Below, one piece after another: positions 43,958 to 54,524 of a stretch of 64,000 nt of DNA; position 1 is the stretch's first letter, and each line of letters starts with the position of its first letter. Position numbers and translations under genes: made by a program. Location of the stretch: assembly GCA_034401135.1 (NCBI GenBank), contig JAWZSP010000002.1, positions 620,001 through 684,000 of the forward strand. Reading direction: 5' to 3'. The notes under the pieces are model-generated. The model saw nothing but the letters and a program-made list of their open reading frames with translations. It had not been told where the DNA came from and searched no databases. Source of the DNA: Volutella citrinella. Lineage: Eukaryota > Ascomycota > Sordariomycetes > Hypocreales > Nectriaceae.

Positions 43958-45004
43958 TCAGCTCACAGAGCGCACACTCCTTCCAACCTCACCACGATCC
44001 ACCTGCTCCATCCTTGCCTTGACCCTACCCCACACCGACTCGGCCACCTCCTCGACGCTGCCACCCGCGTCCACGACGACGAGGTCTTCCTCCTCCTGCC
44101 GCCACAAGCCGCCCTCCATCTCCTCGGCGCCAGGCGGCCGTTGGGTATCGCGCCCACCCATGCTCAGCGCCCAGAACAGCTCGCGCACACGACGCTGCAT
44201 CTCGGCCTTCTCGTACACCTCGCCTCCCCAACCGCCGCGCGCCCGCGCAGCCTCTTCGTCCAAGTCAAGGAACAGCACCAGGTCCGGACGTGGCAGCCCG
44301 CGCTCCGGTGCACGCGCCCACGACAGGCTGAGCGACGGGTTCTGCTTGGCCGACGAGTACACGATGCCCGAGTGGTAGTACCGGTCGCAGATGATGGTGG
44401 TGCCGGCGGCCAGGAGCGTCTTGATGTTGTTGCTGCGCGGGGTGTTAGTTGGCAAGCTCTGCTGAGCTGCTTCGGAGGGGAGGGACTTACACGGCCTCCC
44501 AACGGTTTGCGCTGAAGAGAAGGTGGATGACGTGGTCCTCCATCTCAGTATCGCTCTTGAGATAGCTGTCGATCATCTGGCCAATGGGCGTTGTGCGGTC
44601 TGTTCATCCAGCATCTCCATCAGTAAAGCCCTCTCGTAGTTGCTAATACGCCCTGTGCCTTCGCTCTGTGTCAGAGCCGCTGATTGACAGCAGCCGCAAA
44701 GCATGCGATACCTATCACATCTGCGTAAAAGCATCAGATTTCACTCACCCGGGAATCGCATGACCTTGACCGGCCGGCCCTCCTCCACAAAACGCTGCTC
44801 CAGGAGCTTGACCTGCGTTGTCTTACCGCTGCGGTCCAGTCCCTCAAGCACGACGAAGGTTCCTCTCTTGGGCGCATCGGAACCCGTAACATGGCTCTGC
44901 TCTGCCAGTGCCGCCGCAGCCGCAGCCTGAGCAGCAACCTTCTCTTGCCCCGCGCTCGTGGAGCTCGCAATGGCCGCTGTGGCCAGGTCGTTGATTGAGG
45001 CCAT
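43958..45004 (-). CDS. CDC8: Thymidylate kinase (dTMP kinase)
   Basis: Exons 45004-44749, 44599-44491 and 44432-43958 give 279 residues. The enzyme phosphorylates dTMP to dTDP with ATP, a required step in dTTP synthesis. The P-loop is GLDRSGKTT (after VVLE); FPDRTTPIGQM spans the first splice and holds the dTMP-binding DR; SANRWE and DRYYHSGIVYSSAK are the other hallmark blocks; LVLFLDLDEE precedes the lid. The protein exceeds the roughly 215 residues of yeast CDC8 because of a 47-residue Ala-rich N-terminal extension ahead of the P-loop domain and a longer lid region. The first intron is 149 nt, long for this window. The second uses the strong donor GTGTAAGT. It lies downstream of the KEN-box gene on the same strand. 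Confidence 0.95.
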
Positions 45005-45905
45005 TCCTGACGGTGACCGGGATGAAAGTGCCAAAATGCGCTCAGTGGCTTTACTCTGGTCGGAAATGAAGCAATCACGCAACTAATTGAACTTGCTGTG
45101 CCACACGTCGTGGCCGTCTTCTGGATTGCGATGGATTGACTGACAGGCTGAGGGGCGCGGGTGAGGGGCGACGCAAGCGATGAAGGCGAAGTGGAAGGTG
45201 CAAGCGTTCACACTGTGGCCTCGGCCCTCCGGGCGTGTTCACGTGGAGGCCACCGCTGGAATACAGTGTGAAACCAGCGGCACCACCGCCTCCCCCTCAT
45301 GAGCCTAGCCGATGATGCCACCAAGAATGGTGAGACTGGGCCACCAGCGACGATTGAGCTGCTTGCGTTCAGTGACTTGAGTACCAGCCACAGCAAGGAC
45401 TGGGGCAAAAGGGCTCATTGTGCTCACGAGTCACGACCTGCTTGGCTCCCCTTCTGGGATGTCACCTGGAACACGCGTTGTACGCCAAATGTGATGCCGC
45501 CCGGTGTCTCAACTGTACACCCTCCGATCGGTCCTTTTGCTACATTCCTGAACTGAGTCCTCACAGCTGAGCCTGGCGATTGGAGCTTGGACCGAGTGAT
45601 CCGGGTTTGAAGAATTGCAAGCACACATCCGTCAGCTTCAGGAGTGTGCACACTCGAACTTCGTTCAATTGGTTGCAGAGCACATCTCGAGACTCAATCA
45701 AGTATCAGCAGTGACTAAACAATATCAAAACAAAAACAACGCCACCCATTCGGCCTGCCCGGCAGTAATCTTTCCCAAAACGCCATGCCAATTCCTGACC
45801 CATGTACTCCAATTCGTAAGCAAGAGGTATTAGCCCACCCATGATGACATATCAACACCAAGACACATTAGACTCATGACCCATCTCTTCGTGGCACAAT
45901 GGCAC
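45005..45905. promoter_or_regulatory. Intergenic region with the thymidylate kinase promoter
   Basis: 901 nt with no supported gene. It includes the thymidylate kinase promoter and the 3' region of the upstream gene. Confidence 0.55.
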
Positions 45906-47254
45906 CTATGAGCGGGGAGAGCCCGGAACCTCGGCCTCATCCTTGGCGCTGCCGCTTTCCCATAGCTCGAAGCTCTCGCCAGTGCCCTCCATGGGCTCTA
46001 GGACGGCCGCCTTGGACGATCCCTCGGTGGGCTTGGCGATGAGCTCGTCAATGTTTTTGGGCGCCTCGGTGGGCTCGAGAGTCTTGAGCTCGGGGTTGAA
46101 GGCAAACTCCTCGACCACGGGGGCAGCCTCGGTCTTGAGCTGGTGCTCCTCGTCGTCGCCAGGCACAATGATGACGGACGACTCGTCGCACCCCTCGGCG
46201 TAGAAGTCGGCAGTGTTCATCTCGCCGAGAGCAACACGCTCCTTCTCGACAATCATGTCATCAGTGCTGACGCGAGCGGTCCTTCGCGACGAGGTCTGAG
46301 ATACGTCATCAACGGGAGGAATGTTCTCCTTGTCGCGGCCTTCGGCACGCTCTCGGCTGGCCTTGCGCTCGCTCTCCTCATCGGATGAGATATCGAGGGT
46401 ACAGGTACTGTGTTGCAGCAGGTTGGTCATTTCTTGCTCGGGAGTGTCTTCGTGGATATCAAAGAACCAGCTGGACTTCATCTCCGGCTCGTGGAGCGTA
46501 GACAGAGACTCCTTGGGGGTGGACTGGGCCGAGGAGCCGTAGCTGGGAATGGTGCCCTTGAGAGCGGCATCCAGGGAGAACGGGGCAGGAGCACCCAGGC
46601 CAAAGGAAGGAGGATCAACACGGGAGTAAGGGCCAATAGTTCGGCGGCGGTTGGAGAGGATACCAGCTCGCTTGCCGCGGGTGGGAGAGCGGCCGGCGGG
46701 AGCGTAGATGGGAGAGGACTTGGTGATGATTGTGTTGAGCTTGGCAGCAGGAGATCGGGGCTGCAGAGTACGGCGAGTGGAGGCGAGGGGCTTCACGGAG
46801 CTCGCAAGGGAGCGGAGATCGGGGGTGGAAGGCAGAGAGGGAGAAGGTTTGGTGGTGAGCACAAAGGCAGAGGGCTTCAGCATGTGCTTGGCTGGAGTGT
46901 TGGTGTTGGAGCCCTTGGCGCGCTTGGAGAAGATTACGGGATCGATGTTCTCAGAGTCGGCATCGACAAGGTCAACGGCCTTCCGCTTTCCGCTGGCGGG
47001 CGAGGAGACGGCTGCAACATGCGTGTCAGTCATACAAAGCCAGAGAAGCTTGTTGTGTTGGGAGGGGCCATTGGAAATGCATTGCACAGGGTGTTTCTTT
47101 GACGAGGGGAGACCGTGGAGTGCCCATTAGGCGGGAAAGCTCATCACAGGCTGAGGCAGCTCGACATACCATTCTGTCGGTTCTTGAGGCTCGTCAAGTT
47201 CTGGAGACGAGCTCCATCGAGGGGAGCAAAGGGTTGACGGGCTGTGGTAGCCAT
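45906..47254 (-). CDS. Nuclear-type disordered protein with KEN box and CDK-like sites
   Basis: Exons 47254-47170 and 47011-45906 (158-nt intron, phase 1) give 396 residues. No catalytic domain is recognised. The sequence is low in hydrophobic residues and rich in Ser/Pro. It opens with MATTARQPFAPLD and then has several S/T-P sites in basic context (SSPIYAPAGRSPTRGKR), a nuclear-localisation-like cluster KRAGILSNRRR, and an R-x-x-L at 108-111. A motif around WFFDIHEDTPEQEMTNLLQ (about 210-228) looks conserved, followed by an acidic stretch and a KEN box in DKENIPP (256-258). The C-terminus is strongly acidic. KEN and R-x-x-L motifs are degradation signals read by the anaphase-promoting complex, so a cell-cycle-regulated nuclear role is plausible but inferred. 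A name was not recognised. Confidence 0.8.
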
Positions 47255-50200
47255 TGCTGGCGAGCAGTGACGTCGGATCGTGGGGAAGGGTGCGGAGCTG
47301 TAGGAAGCTTGATGTCGCGCTGTGCCTGGGGTTTCTAGGCGTGGCAATCCGCTCTAGAGGCTCTCAACAGACGTGTCGAGTTGGCCAAGCGGTTTCGTCG
47401 GGGAGGTGTACGTCAATGTTGATTTGGGCGTCCAAGCGTGTGGGGATTGCGGTAACCCGGATTGTTGTGCTTTGGGGCGTGAGTTTGCAGAGTCGTAGGG
47501 GAGCTGAGCGTAGCGATGGTAAGGCACGGCTAGCTAAGCAGGGACGAGTCGGTGGATGTGTGGACGGATAGCGATAATGGGCGGCGAGAGCGTGAGACAG
47601 AGGCGGGTGGTAGGCTGGAGCTGTGCAATGCTATGCTATACCGCTTGTGTTGGTGTTTGTTTACCGGTGGATGCCTTCCCGCGTGGTTCCTTCCTTGCTT
47701 GTTTATTATGATGCCTTGATGTTGAGGATCGCGCGTTGAGGCAGGCGATGCAGGAGCAAGACGAGGGAGGAACTGTATAGGTATAGGTAGGGAAGGACAG
47801 GATGGACTGAAGGAGGAAAGAGTGGAAGCGGGAGTAAGTGGGCTTGGGGGAGGGAGGGAGGGCGAATGGTAAGGTATTAAGGGCAGGTGCCAGGTGGGAT
47901 GGACGGGAGAGCAGCCCAGTTCTGGCGCGCAGCAGAATGTGGGCTCCGCTTCGTGCCGTGCACTGTGCGTGCAGTGGGCTGCTGCAGGACTTCTAGCGGA
48001 ACGGCTCGCGGCACACAGCCCTGGGGTACAGTGCGGCTCCGACAGCAACACGCGAATCCCTCAACGCGGGAACACGTCCAGTCCCAGCAATGGGTCGCAG
48101 GACAGTGAAACGGGAGGCGAGGCACCCATTAATTAGCGGCACCTCGCATCTCATGCAGCCCAGTCCGAGAGCAAACCGGGAAGAGACTCAAGAGACGGGA
48201 GTAATTACATCCAACAAGGAGCACCGGGCGATTCCTGCACTGTGCGCCCGGGAAGGGCAAGACCAACCAGCTAGGTACATGCCGGCCCTGTCCAACGCCC
48301 ATCCCATGCTGGTGCGCTGGTGCGTCCATCCATCTGTGGGTGAACTCGCGCGACCCGAAGCGAGAGATTTTGGTTTTGGGAGACACGACATGACCGCGTT
48401 GTGCGGGGCGGTGATTGGCCGGCCGATCGAGGAAATCCCGACAACAGTCCCCACCTGCCCTGCCAGACGTGCTCAGCACCCCCCAGTTGTCAGCTGTGGC
48501 ACTGATTCATTCGCCCGACGCCAATAGTGGCCCCTCTGCTCTGCTGCGCAGCTTGTGGCCCGCTGCCCGCGCAGCCAATGGACGCGTCGGCCATGGCCAA
48601 GTTTCAATGGGCGCCAATGCAGGGAGGAGGCCGATGGAGCGTCAGACTCGACTCGGAGCCAGCCAGGAGCGGGCGTCCGGGCATGCGGCAGCAAGATGAA
48701 ATGCTGGGATGCCGCTGCTGGCTTGCTGCTTGGCTATTGGGAATTATCGTTTATGGAAGGGATATGGCTGTAACTCATGGAATTCCGTGCATCTGGTGTA
48801 TGAGAATGGGGAGCTTGGCCGGGCTAGCTCTGGGCTGGCTATTTTCGTCCCGATGCCTTCCTTCAGCTTGGGCGATGGCCGAAGCAACGACAGCCTCTCT
48901 GCAACCGCTCAACAGAAGAGAAACCTCTTCACCTGCATCAATTATTGCTTGCTTCTTCGCTCGACCTGCAACCCTTTTACGCTGACTCTCCCTGCCGATA
49001 GCTTCGCAGCCAGCTCGTTCAGTAATTGCTGTCCCCACCGCCCAACGCCCTGTAGCACGGAAACGGTGGCACGAAAAACCCCTTTACGCGGTCCACGCTA
49101 CCTCAGACCACCCCCAGTCAACGGCATCCCCCCAACAAGGCAAACCTGGGTCGCGTTCGCTGCGGCCAGCTGTCACAGCCTGACCAAACTCTGGCCGCCC
49201 TTGGCATCTCCGATTGGCCTCTCTGGGTCGTGCGAATGGGCTAGTCGCCGGTGGCTCAGTCCTGACGTCGTACTGTGCGCTCTTGTCTTGGGTCTCACCT
49301 GGTCGCAGCCCCGACGCCAATCGTAGGATCCTGAGCCGACGTGCCCATCTCCGGGGCCTCAGTCGACCAGCCGTCTATCCCAAACCAAGACGGGTTCGCT
49401 AATAGACGGAGCTGGTCGGCTGCACATGTATTAATATGGCCAGGCCACCCGCGTTCCAACTTCCATCTCCGCTCCGTCGCGCGTCGACGTGACCTGACCG
49501 TGTCCGTGTCGTGCCTTGTTGGCCCCATTCCTCGGCTCTCCGCTGTTAGTCGCCATCCATCTGCCCATCAGACAGCCACCAGAGAGCCATACGAGCACCA
49601 GGCCTTGCACTGCCCGTGACTGGATCCTACTTCCATGCAGGGGCTTTTTCGCTATGCACCTCAGCGCAAGCCATCTGGAGACCACCTGATGGACAGACAG
49701 ACAGCCAGAGGGCATACCAGAAGCGCTGACATGCCACTCATATCCTGTGCTGTGCTGCCTGCATCGGATGCGGCCAGATGGTGTTGCTGATCGACACTGA
49801 GCGAGACGCCGAACCACGTCTCCAAGGCGATTCGATGCGACGCCTGCGTCACCGCCTCAAATGGCGACCGCCGCGTCTTACATACCGCCCATCCATGGCG
49901 ACTTGTTGGTAGAGCCTCTGCCCTCCTCGAGACGTGGGTCAGCCAACCCAGCCTGCGTCGCTGCAGCCCAACGTCCAGGACGCATCAAGTTGTCCACCTA
50001 GTGGTCGAAACCATCCTAGAACGCCCGCCCATAGATAATTATTGAGATGCTGCTGTGTTTGATGGAGCATCGCCTTGCATTGTTCGCCACAGCATCAACC
50101 AAGCGGTTGGTGAAATCCGGCCTCGGGCTCGACCATGCTGCGACCGATGCCATACCACAGCTTGCCGGGCGCGCTTCACTTCGAATTTCTATTGGGCCAA

Positions 50201-50379
50201 GTGGAAATCAATTCTCCATTTCTTCTGATGAAACTGGCTCTCGAGTCTCTGCTGCGACCCCAGCTGCGCCTGTTGGGGGCTAAGTATACTATTGATGCAC
50301 TTCAAGGTAACCCTCCGCCAATGACGTCGCAACTGCCACAGCCTCATGTCACATCCCCGATTCCCAGCCTCCCGCTTTT
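47255..50379. other. 3.1-kb gene-empty region
   Basis: No supported gene. Open frames of up to about 200 codons exist on both strands (for example 48709-49326 forward) but have no domain, signal peptide or credible partner exons. The left end is the promoter of the KEN-box gene, with long purine-rich runs (47800-47880). Confidence 0.5.
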
Positions 50380-51773
50380 TCAATTTTCGTCCCCAAGCTT
50401 GTGTGCTCTGGCTGTGACCCTGGTCAATACAGGATGATCGGTGTCGAGTGAATGCGGCTGTGCGGGACTCTGCCTGCCCGATGACCCAAAGGCGTCGCCC
50501 AGTAGCTCATGGGGCACCCGGTGTGTCCCACGAGGCCCAATTTGGTCTCGATCAATATCATGCTTGGGCAGAGGGCCTGGTCGACCTGAGGCCTCAAGCC
50601 GGTCCAGCTCAATCGAATGCCCCTTGGCGGCAATGGCGACCTTTGCCGTTCCTGTATCGTGGTCAAGCGAGTGCGCCGTGTCAATTGATGGTGGGTTCGA
50701 TAGGGCAGAAATGTCATCCACCAGGTCGTGACCTGCCCGGCCTTGCGTACCAACGAGTACCATCTCATCGTCTCTTTCCATTTTGTGAGATGGCACAGAA
50801 TCCGCATCGTCCTGCGGCTGGGGCGGCTGGGGCGGCCTGATTTGGTCGTCAAGGCACGGATCAGACCCGTCGCTTTCGTGGATTGTAGTCAAGTTACAGT
50901 TGTCTCGTTCTGCAATGGTCTCTGGCGTGTTTGTCTTGGGGCGGGACTTTGGGGGGACAGGCTTTCTGGTGATGGGCCCATCTTGGAACGATTGTGTCTC
51001 TTTTGGTGTGATTGTTGTTGTCGGAATTGGGGCGACAACCACTGAGCGAGGCTGTCTAGCAACGACCTCATCTTGTTTCGAACGTGTCTCCGTTATCGTC
51101 ATCGGCATTGGGGCAACATCAACCGAACCAGGCCTGTTGCGGTGCATGGGGACGGGCGAAATGTACTGATCCGTCGTGGAGCTCGAGCGCTCGCCGAGTT
51201 TCTTGACCTGATCATGCAGCCTCTCGCGGATGACAATCTCGTTCTCGCTACGGATCAAAGTGTTGCCAGGACACCAGCACCCCTGTGCCTAATCAGAGGT
51301 CTCGGTGCCGTCAATGTGGTAGAATGCTCGGATGGTGGATTGAAGCTTGCCAAGAAAGTTGCCGTAGACTAGTGATGTTGTGAGTCGATATACTTCACTG
51401 GAATGGGGCCCCCGTTTAAAGACTCACATGGGATACACAGAGCAAACTGAACGCAATCCGAATTGCAAGCATTCTGCTCTGACAGGTCCGCCAAGTTCTG
51501 GCCAGCAAGAGCGTGTCGAAGGCGAGCAGAGGCTCGCGAGTATACGACACAAGGACAGCATGTGGCCTCTAGCATGGAAGTCTCAAGAATGTGAGTGTTG
51601 GGATGGGATGCTTGCCATTTCCACTGTCGCTGGTGCTCCTCGGCGTCCTGCTTCTCCATTTTGGCAGATGGTCGTGGAGTCCAGAAGGGCCCAGGGTGGC
51701 GGTCGTACCAAAGTGGCGGACGACGGAGGCGGGAATACCTTGGGTCGCGAGTCCAGTGAAGCTGTCGAGTCAT
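50380..51773 (-). pseudogene. PLAC8-domain protein interrupted by an in-frame stop
   Basis: Reading on the reverse strand from ATG 51773, exon one (51773-51428) encodes a PLAC8-like start with TCCPCVVYSRASARLR and CNSDCVQFALCIP. After a 59-nt intron (51369-51427), the next exon continues the domain (YGNFLGKLQSTIRAFYHIDG). A TAG at 51291-51289 then falls exactly inside the domain, and the same frame goes on with GCWCPGNTLIRSENEI, the usual closing block, and an Arg/Lys/Pro-rich tail to 50380. No alternative GT-AG or GC-AG intron restores frame around the stop. PLAC8 proteins are cysteine-rich membrane-associated proteins linked to metal transport or cell size in plants and fungi. This copy is either a recent pseudogene, a read-through gene or a sequence error. 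The true N-terminus may lie further upstream. Confidence 0.55.
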
Positions 51774-52384
51774 ACTCGGATGGCCCGACTGGATACCCGG
51801 ACGATTGAGGAAGGGTTGAAAGGGGGGCGGATCTGGGGCCCACGACACAGACCGTTCAATGGCTACGGGTGAGGGGAATGATTAAGAGCGAAGGGATGAG
51901 ATGACGCCGAAGCGAGACGAGGGGAGCGAGGCTGGAGATGTGACTGAGCAAAGAATACCTAGATGGATGCTGGGAAGCCTGGGCGGTGATGGGGCCACGA
52001 GACGATGTGGGAAGAAGAAGTAGGAGAGCTGGCGAAGATGTGTGGTGGTTGATGACTTGGCCATGGCCGCTGTTCCTTCTCACGGAGAGGCAGTCTGGTA
52101 ATACAGGAAGGAGCGTGGCAAAGGTGTAATCCGCAAGTGCATCCCTCCACAGCGGTGATGCACCACACCTCTAAATGCACCAATACGCCCTGTGTTCCTA
52201 GGCCAGGAAAACAAGACTGGTCCGCTGGAGCTGAGGTAGCTGGTGTAATCCGTAAAAAAGAAACTCGATAGCTGTCGCAGCACTGAGGCGGCATCAACTG
52301 TGACCCTTCCGTGGCGATAGGAACATCCTACACCACCAGCATTGTATTTGGCAAAAAGGAAATGGTGATCTTGCGATCTTCGAC
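51774..52384. other. Gap between the PLAC8-type gene and tRNA-Thr
   Basis: No gene is supported, although a small upstream exon of the PLAC8-type gene could lie here (a reverse-strand ATG at 52064 opens 60 codons). The five-A run at 52353-52357 is the Pol III terminator of the reverse-strand tRNA. Confidence 0.5.
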
Positions 52385-52456
52385 TGCCCCGTACTGGAAT
52401 CGAACCAGTGATCTTATCATTACTAGTGATACGCTTTACCACTGAGCCAACGGGGC
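52385..52456 (-). tRNA. tRNA-Thr (AGT)
   Basis: 72 nt on the reverse strand, without an intron. Acceptor stem GCCCCGT pairs with ACGGGGC, discriminator A. The D-arm GGCTCAGTGGTAAAGC, the anticodon stem TATCA/TGATA with loop CTAGTAA (anticodon AGT) and the T-arm ACTGG-TTCGATT-CCAGT all fold. A five-T terminator follows at 52357-52353. Confidence 0.97.
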
Positions 52457-52638
52457 TTGTTTGCCGATGGGTTGGCTTCTCGTAATTTCGGCCTAACAAG
52501 GTCAAGCGCGGTGGTGGAATGAGACGACAAATTTCCGTTCCGCCATTGATCAATTGGGCATCGGAATTTACACTTACTCACTTATGACTCTGCCTCTTTG
52601 GCCAAGGAGAATTTGTACTAATTACTCTGCCTGCTCTC

Positions 52639-53442
52639 CTACCTACAGGTGTAGCCGCCGTCCACCATCAATGCCGATCCCGTCACAAACGAGCTCCGGC
52701 CGCCCGCAAGATAAAGCACACCGTCGGCCAGCTCCTTGGCATTGCCCATGCGCTTCATCGGCACCGCCGTGGCGACTCGCTCTTCCATGGCCTTGAGCAC
52801 TTCCGGGTTCTTGGTCGTCAGCGGCGTCTCCGTGTAGCCCGGGCAGATTGCGTTGATGCGCAGGCCCTTTTCGGCGTAGTCCTCAGACGCCGTGCGTGTG
52901 AGGCCGATGATGGCGTGCTTGGACGTCGCGTAGGCCGTCGACAGTGTGATGCCGACCACGCCTTGGATGGAGCTGAAGTTGACAATGGAGCCGCGCTGCA
53001 GCGGGCGCCCGTCGATGCTTGACAGGATGGGCTCCTGCTCGAGCATGATCTTAGCCGCCGCGCGCAGGACGTAGAATGAGCCGTTGAGGTTGATGTCTAG
53101 CACACGCTTCCAGTCGTCGGTTTCCACAAACGCCGCGCCACCCTGGTGCTTGATGGCGATGCCAGCGGCGTTGACGACGTAGTCCAGGCGGCCGAACTGC
53201 TTTGCAGCGTCGGCCACGGTGCTGTTGACAACGTCTTCATTAGAGACGTCGACACCATAGACGAGCACTTTGCATTTTGATCCGACTTGGGATTCGATTT
53301 CGGATTGGACTGATGTGAGGTCTTTGACGTTGAGGTCCAGCAGGGCCACCCCAGCAGAGCCCTCCTTGGCGAAGCCTAGAGCGCAAGCCCTGGCTATGCC
53401 AGACGCGGCTCCTGTGATGAGGGCGTATCCCGGTACATCCAT
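52639..53442 (-). CDS. Short-chain dehydrogenase/reductase
   Basis: This single exon encodes 267 residues, the standard length of classical SDRs. The cofactor site is TGAASGIA near residue 10, followed by an acidic residue after beta-2 (LLDLN), which favours NAD(H). NAAG, the catalytic Ser in VNFSSIQG and Y-x-x-x-K in YATSKHA are all present, and the C-terminus closes with the tetramer-type VDGGYT. Family members of this shape oxidise secondary alcohols to ketones or the reverse. It is read on the same strand as the Baeyer-Villiger monooxygenase upstream of it, which accepts ketones, so the pair could act in sequence. The substrate is unknown. The start at 53442 has the only sensible ATG before the cofactor motif. 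Confidence 0.94.
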   Translation of the reverse strand: MDVPGYALITGAASGIARACALGFAKEGSAGVALLDLNVKDLTSVQSEIESQVGSKCKVLVYGVDVSNEDVVNSTVADAAKQFGRLDYVVNAAGIAIKHQGGAAFVETDDWKRVLDINLNGSFYVLRAAAKIMLEQEPILSSIDGRPLQRGSIVNFSSIQGVVGITLSTAYATSKHAIIGLTRTASEDYAEKGLRINAICPGYTETPLTTKNPEVLKAMEERVATAVPMKRMGNAKELADGVLYLAGGRSSFVTGSALMVDGGYTCR

Positions 53443-54524
53443 GGTTCAGAAACGTATTAATTAAGGGGAAAGTATAATAATAGGACGATGCGAAGGACTG
53501 GGAAGGACTGGGAAGGACTGGGAAGACTAGGGGAAAGCCTTTGACGCTGCTGTATTGGCTGCCCATCCTTATACTACCTTACGCAGCGCCAGATCTTGCC
53601 CGACACAGTACCATTACCCGGCTTGGTGACTTGGTGGGCATCAGAATGCGGGGATGGAATCGCTTTCCTTTCGCAACGACAGCGATCCACTGCTCTACGT
53701 GTCGAAACAGCCATGTGAGTCGCTTATCGGTCTCGTGAGCATCATGGAGGTGGCGTCCTACGAAAGGCAAGCATTGACTTGGGATAGCTTTCCCTTCTTC
53801 TTGCTGGAGAAGTGGGCCAAGATAGCAGGTGGACAGACAGTGTGTATGAACAAACCACACTGTTCGCACAGTAGACCTTTCCACAGGTGTCAGTACGCCA
53901 ACCAGGCGTCCAACTTCGAAATCCCTTGAACAAAACTGGTCTTCACCCAAAATTGGATTATGGATGAGAGAAATATAGCTGAAAACAGAATTTATTGCGT
54001 CAATTGTTTCCCTTCGTTCAATGCGGATACGGTAGATAGGTGGCAAGCAGAAGCTGGTTGGCGGCCTGGTTCCTCAGAGCAGGTTTGGCCACAGCGAAGT
54101 TGAACATTGGATTGGTCAGTCTGGCATTGCCCAGTTTACATAGTAATGTCATAGATTGGGTCCCTCTCGGTCATCTGCGAGACTGTTTCCACATTGTCGT
54201 TGTATCATTACAGGCTTAAGTCGCCGTGCAGGGGGCTGATCCAACTGCTGCTTACGAAGTTACGCCCTCCTCATTGACAGCACAGTCTGACACTCTTCCT
54301 GCGGGAGCTAAATTTGCTATGAAAAGACGCACTGTAAGACGCCGGGTGGCGTCCCGAGCAAAAGTTCCTACGGAAGCCGAGATTGCTGTGCAAAGACCCG
54401 GACCCGGCGTGTCTGCTGTCATTGGTTGCATCACAGAATGGCACCTGTCTCGAATGAGAACAACAACTGCAAATGCTTCTAGGATACGCCTACTTATCAC
54501 TCCTGCATGTATACATTACGAATC
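53443..54524. other. Intergenic region between dehydrogenase and monooxygenase
   Basis: No gene supported over 1.1 kb. It holds the dehydrogenase promoter and a short tandem repeat at 53491-53526. Confidence 0.55.
53491..53526. repeat. 10-nt tandem repeat
   Basis: Three and a half perfect copies of gaaggactgg lie about 50 nt upstream of the reverse-strand dehydrogenase start, inside its likely 5' UTR or core promoter. Confidence 0.85.

Noticed and set aside
48709..49326. 205-codon forward frame in the empty interval
   Set aside because: No recognisable domain, Cys/Ser/Pro-rich random look, no signal peptide, and no adjoining exon.
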